Both the position numbers and the translations under genes were made by a program. The notes below the pieces were generated by a model. That model was given only the letters and a program-made list of their open reading frames with translations, did not search any database and was not told the DNA's origin. Shown here in pieces: positions 19,572 to 20,820 of a stretch of DNA of 20,820 bases (its first letter is position 1; every line of letters begins with the position of its first letter). The DNA lies in assembly GCA_049999765.1 (NCBI GenBank), contig JBNGIQ010007611.1, forward strand, positions 1-20,820, read 5' to 3'. This stretch comes from Phaeoceros laevis (taxonomy: Eukaryota; Anthocerotophyta; Anthocerotopsida; Notothyladales).

Positions 19572-20141
19572 GCTCCCTGTTATCGTCTCATGTTTATCCC
19601 CTCTTCAACCCCATATCTGCCTACGCTGGTTGCTTCCATCAACTCTACACCATTGCTGCAATTCCACCGTTGAGTAGGCTGAGCTGATACCTGTGGATGC
19701 AAGACCAACCGAAGTCAAACGATTCACCGTTACCGTGTCAGCATCACCAACGTTTTACATTTCGGAAATTCGCAAGAGCCGAAATTTCTAATACCTTTGA
19801 GTCTGAGAGTCATTGAATGAGAATGTGACATGAATATTCCTTGCAATATCATGTTTGTCCTACTTGGCCTACGCGTTTCTATATGTAAGCAACGCGTGGG
19901 TTTCTCAATGCTCGTGCCATCGACCCAATCGTGGGGCAGCTGCAATTTCCCAGAACGCCTTGGCGAAGCTTCTCGTCACCAGGTCAAGTGACGCAGAGTT
20001 CCCTCACAGTGGCCCTGCTGGACCCACAAACGTTGACTCTACTGTGCAGATAACGGTCCTCCAAACTAACGGCAATTTGGCCTTCTGGTCCTTGCAAATG
20101 TCTGGCATCAGGAAAGCAGGAGGTATAGTGCAGTCGGTTGA
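19572..20141. promoter_or_regulatory. Shared intergenic region between two divergent receptor kinases
   Basis: The two start codons are about 570 bp apart and point away from each other, so both promoters and 5' UTRs must fit here unless one lies in an upstream non-coding exon. Visible motifs are two ACGCGT words (19871-19876 and 19892-19897), which fit the CAMTA CGCG-box core, and W-box cores (TTGAC at 20033-20037, GTCAA near 19983). Such motifs are common by chance; the role is inferred from position only. Frames inside this interval are shadows. Confidence 0.5.
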
Positions 20142-20820
20142 ATGAGCAGCGTAGAGCACGGCATGATTTTATTCTGGCTGCGGCCATTCTTGCTGCTTCT
20201 CTTGTTTCTCCCAAGCTCACCAGCTCAACCTGGTGAGTGCAAGCTTGGCCTTGAACCTCACCCAAGCAATGTAGCAGCCGCGAATGCAGTACAGACGTTT
20301 TGCTTTGAATGGATTCACAGCTAATCTGGCCTGGACCGCGTGCCCAGAATTCGTCAGCATCGACTGCGGAGGGGACCAAGATTTCACCAGCGAGGAAGGG
20401 ATTCAATGGAAGACCGACGGTCCCAGCAGCAACTTCAAGCATGCTCGGGGGTCGGTGGGATCAGTGCAAGAGGCTGCTGGCTCCCTTCGCCGAGAGCTGC
20501 GAAGCTTGCGCTACTTCCCCGCAGCGGTGTCCCCCCGCAGGAGCTGTTACGCTCTCCCGCTGGAAACCTCCAATGCCAGCTACCTGCTCCGGGCAGGATT
20601 CCGGTACGGCAACTACGATGGGCTGAACCGGCCTCCATCCTTCCTGATTGCCTTGAACCACGACTACTGGGCGTACGTGCAACTGCAATCCGCGGACCAG
20701 ACTGTCTACCTGGAGACGATCACAGCACAGGTGGTGGGAGTGAACCTGACCTTCTGCCTGATCCGGGTGGATGAGTCGGTTCCGCCGTTGGTGAACTCTC
20801 TTGAGCTCAGAATCCTGCCA
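20142..20820 (+). CDS. Malectin-like receptor kinase paralog, 5' part only (runs off the window)
   Basis: Exon 1 (20142-20232) encodes a signal peptide (WLRPFLLLLLFLPSSPAQP) and ends one base into a Gly/Glu codon. A 115-bp intron follows (GT at 20233, AG at 20346-20347). Exon 2 starts at 20348 with [18 protein letters not shown] and stays open to the window end. It covers most of the first half of the malectin-like domain: [61 protein letters not shown]. It closely follows exon 2 of the minus-strand receptor and shares its first intron position and phase, so the two are paralogs. ATG 20163 is an alternative start within the same frame. LRRs, membrane helix and kinase would lie beyond the window. 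Confidence 0.9.

Noticed and set aside
19984-20442. 152-codon minus-strand open frame
   Set aside because: It overlaps the promoter and signal-peptide exon of the plus-strand receptor in antisense and has no motif.

Overview
The window is nuclear DNA of a land plant. The evidence is spliced genes with GT-AG introns, a malectin-like LRR receptor kinase with its LRRs in 72-bp exons, an At4g08455-type BTB family, a plant S28 carboxypeptidase and a decayed pentatricopeptide (PPR) fragment. Introns are short and very even (about 80-145 bp). Expanded BTB copies and short introns would suit a compact seedless-plant genome such as a bryophyte or lycophyte, but the sequence alone does not settle the lineage.

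Layout. Bases 1-4360 are repeat-rich and almost gene-free. They hold two decayed, intron-bearing copies of the 3' part of an S28 peptidase gene (about 200-652 and 4010-4355), a tRNA-like or SINE-like segment, a 24-bp hairpin, short tandem repeats and a possible non-autonomous element at 2266-2865. The intact S28 gene (4813-7406, minus) can be rebuilt as ten exons encoding 555 aa, with all catalytic residues plus a C-terminal membrane segment. Next is a plus-strand BTB cluster: a frameshifted relic (7722-8035), BTB gene 1 (9075-9983) and BTB gene 2 (11033-12141). All three share one intron position, which marks them as tandem paralogs. A PPR scrap lies between the two intact BTB genes. Bases 12142-13389 are AT-rich and include a near-perfect 153-bp tandem duplication. 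An unrecognised acidic, coiled-coil-like gene (13390-14824, plus) is interrupted by a 100-N assembly gap.

The right end carries two paralogous receptor kinases arranged head to head. The minus-strand gene (15345-19571) can be rebuilt completely: 14 exons, 974 aa, every splice phase agreeing, with signal peptide, malectin-like domain, three LRRs, a transmembrane helix and an apparently active RD kinase. The plus-strand gene starts at 20142 and runs off the window. About 570 bp separate the two starts and could act as a shared promoter.

The genes do not form an obvious pathway. The strongest pattern is local duplication in three families (S28, BTB, RLK), with live and dead copies side by side. 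I did not find a convincing new molecular system. The items most worth checking are the receptor pair and its promoter, two stop-free introns of length 3n in the receptor, the membrane-anchored S28 peptidase, and the loss of the Cys motif in BTB gene 1.
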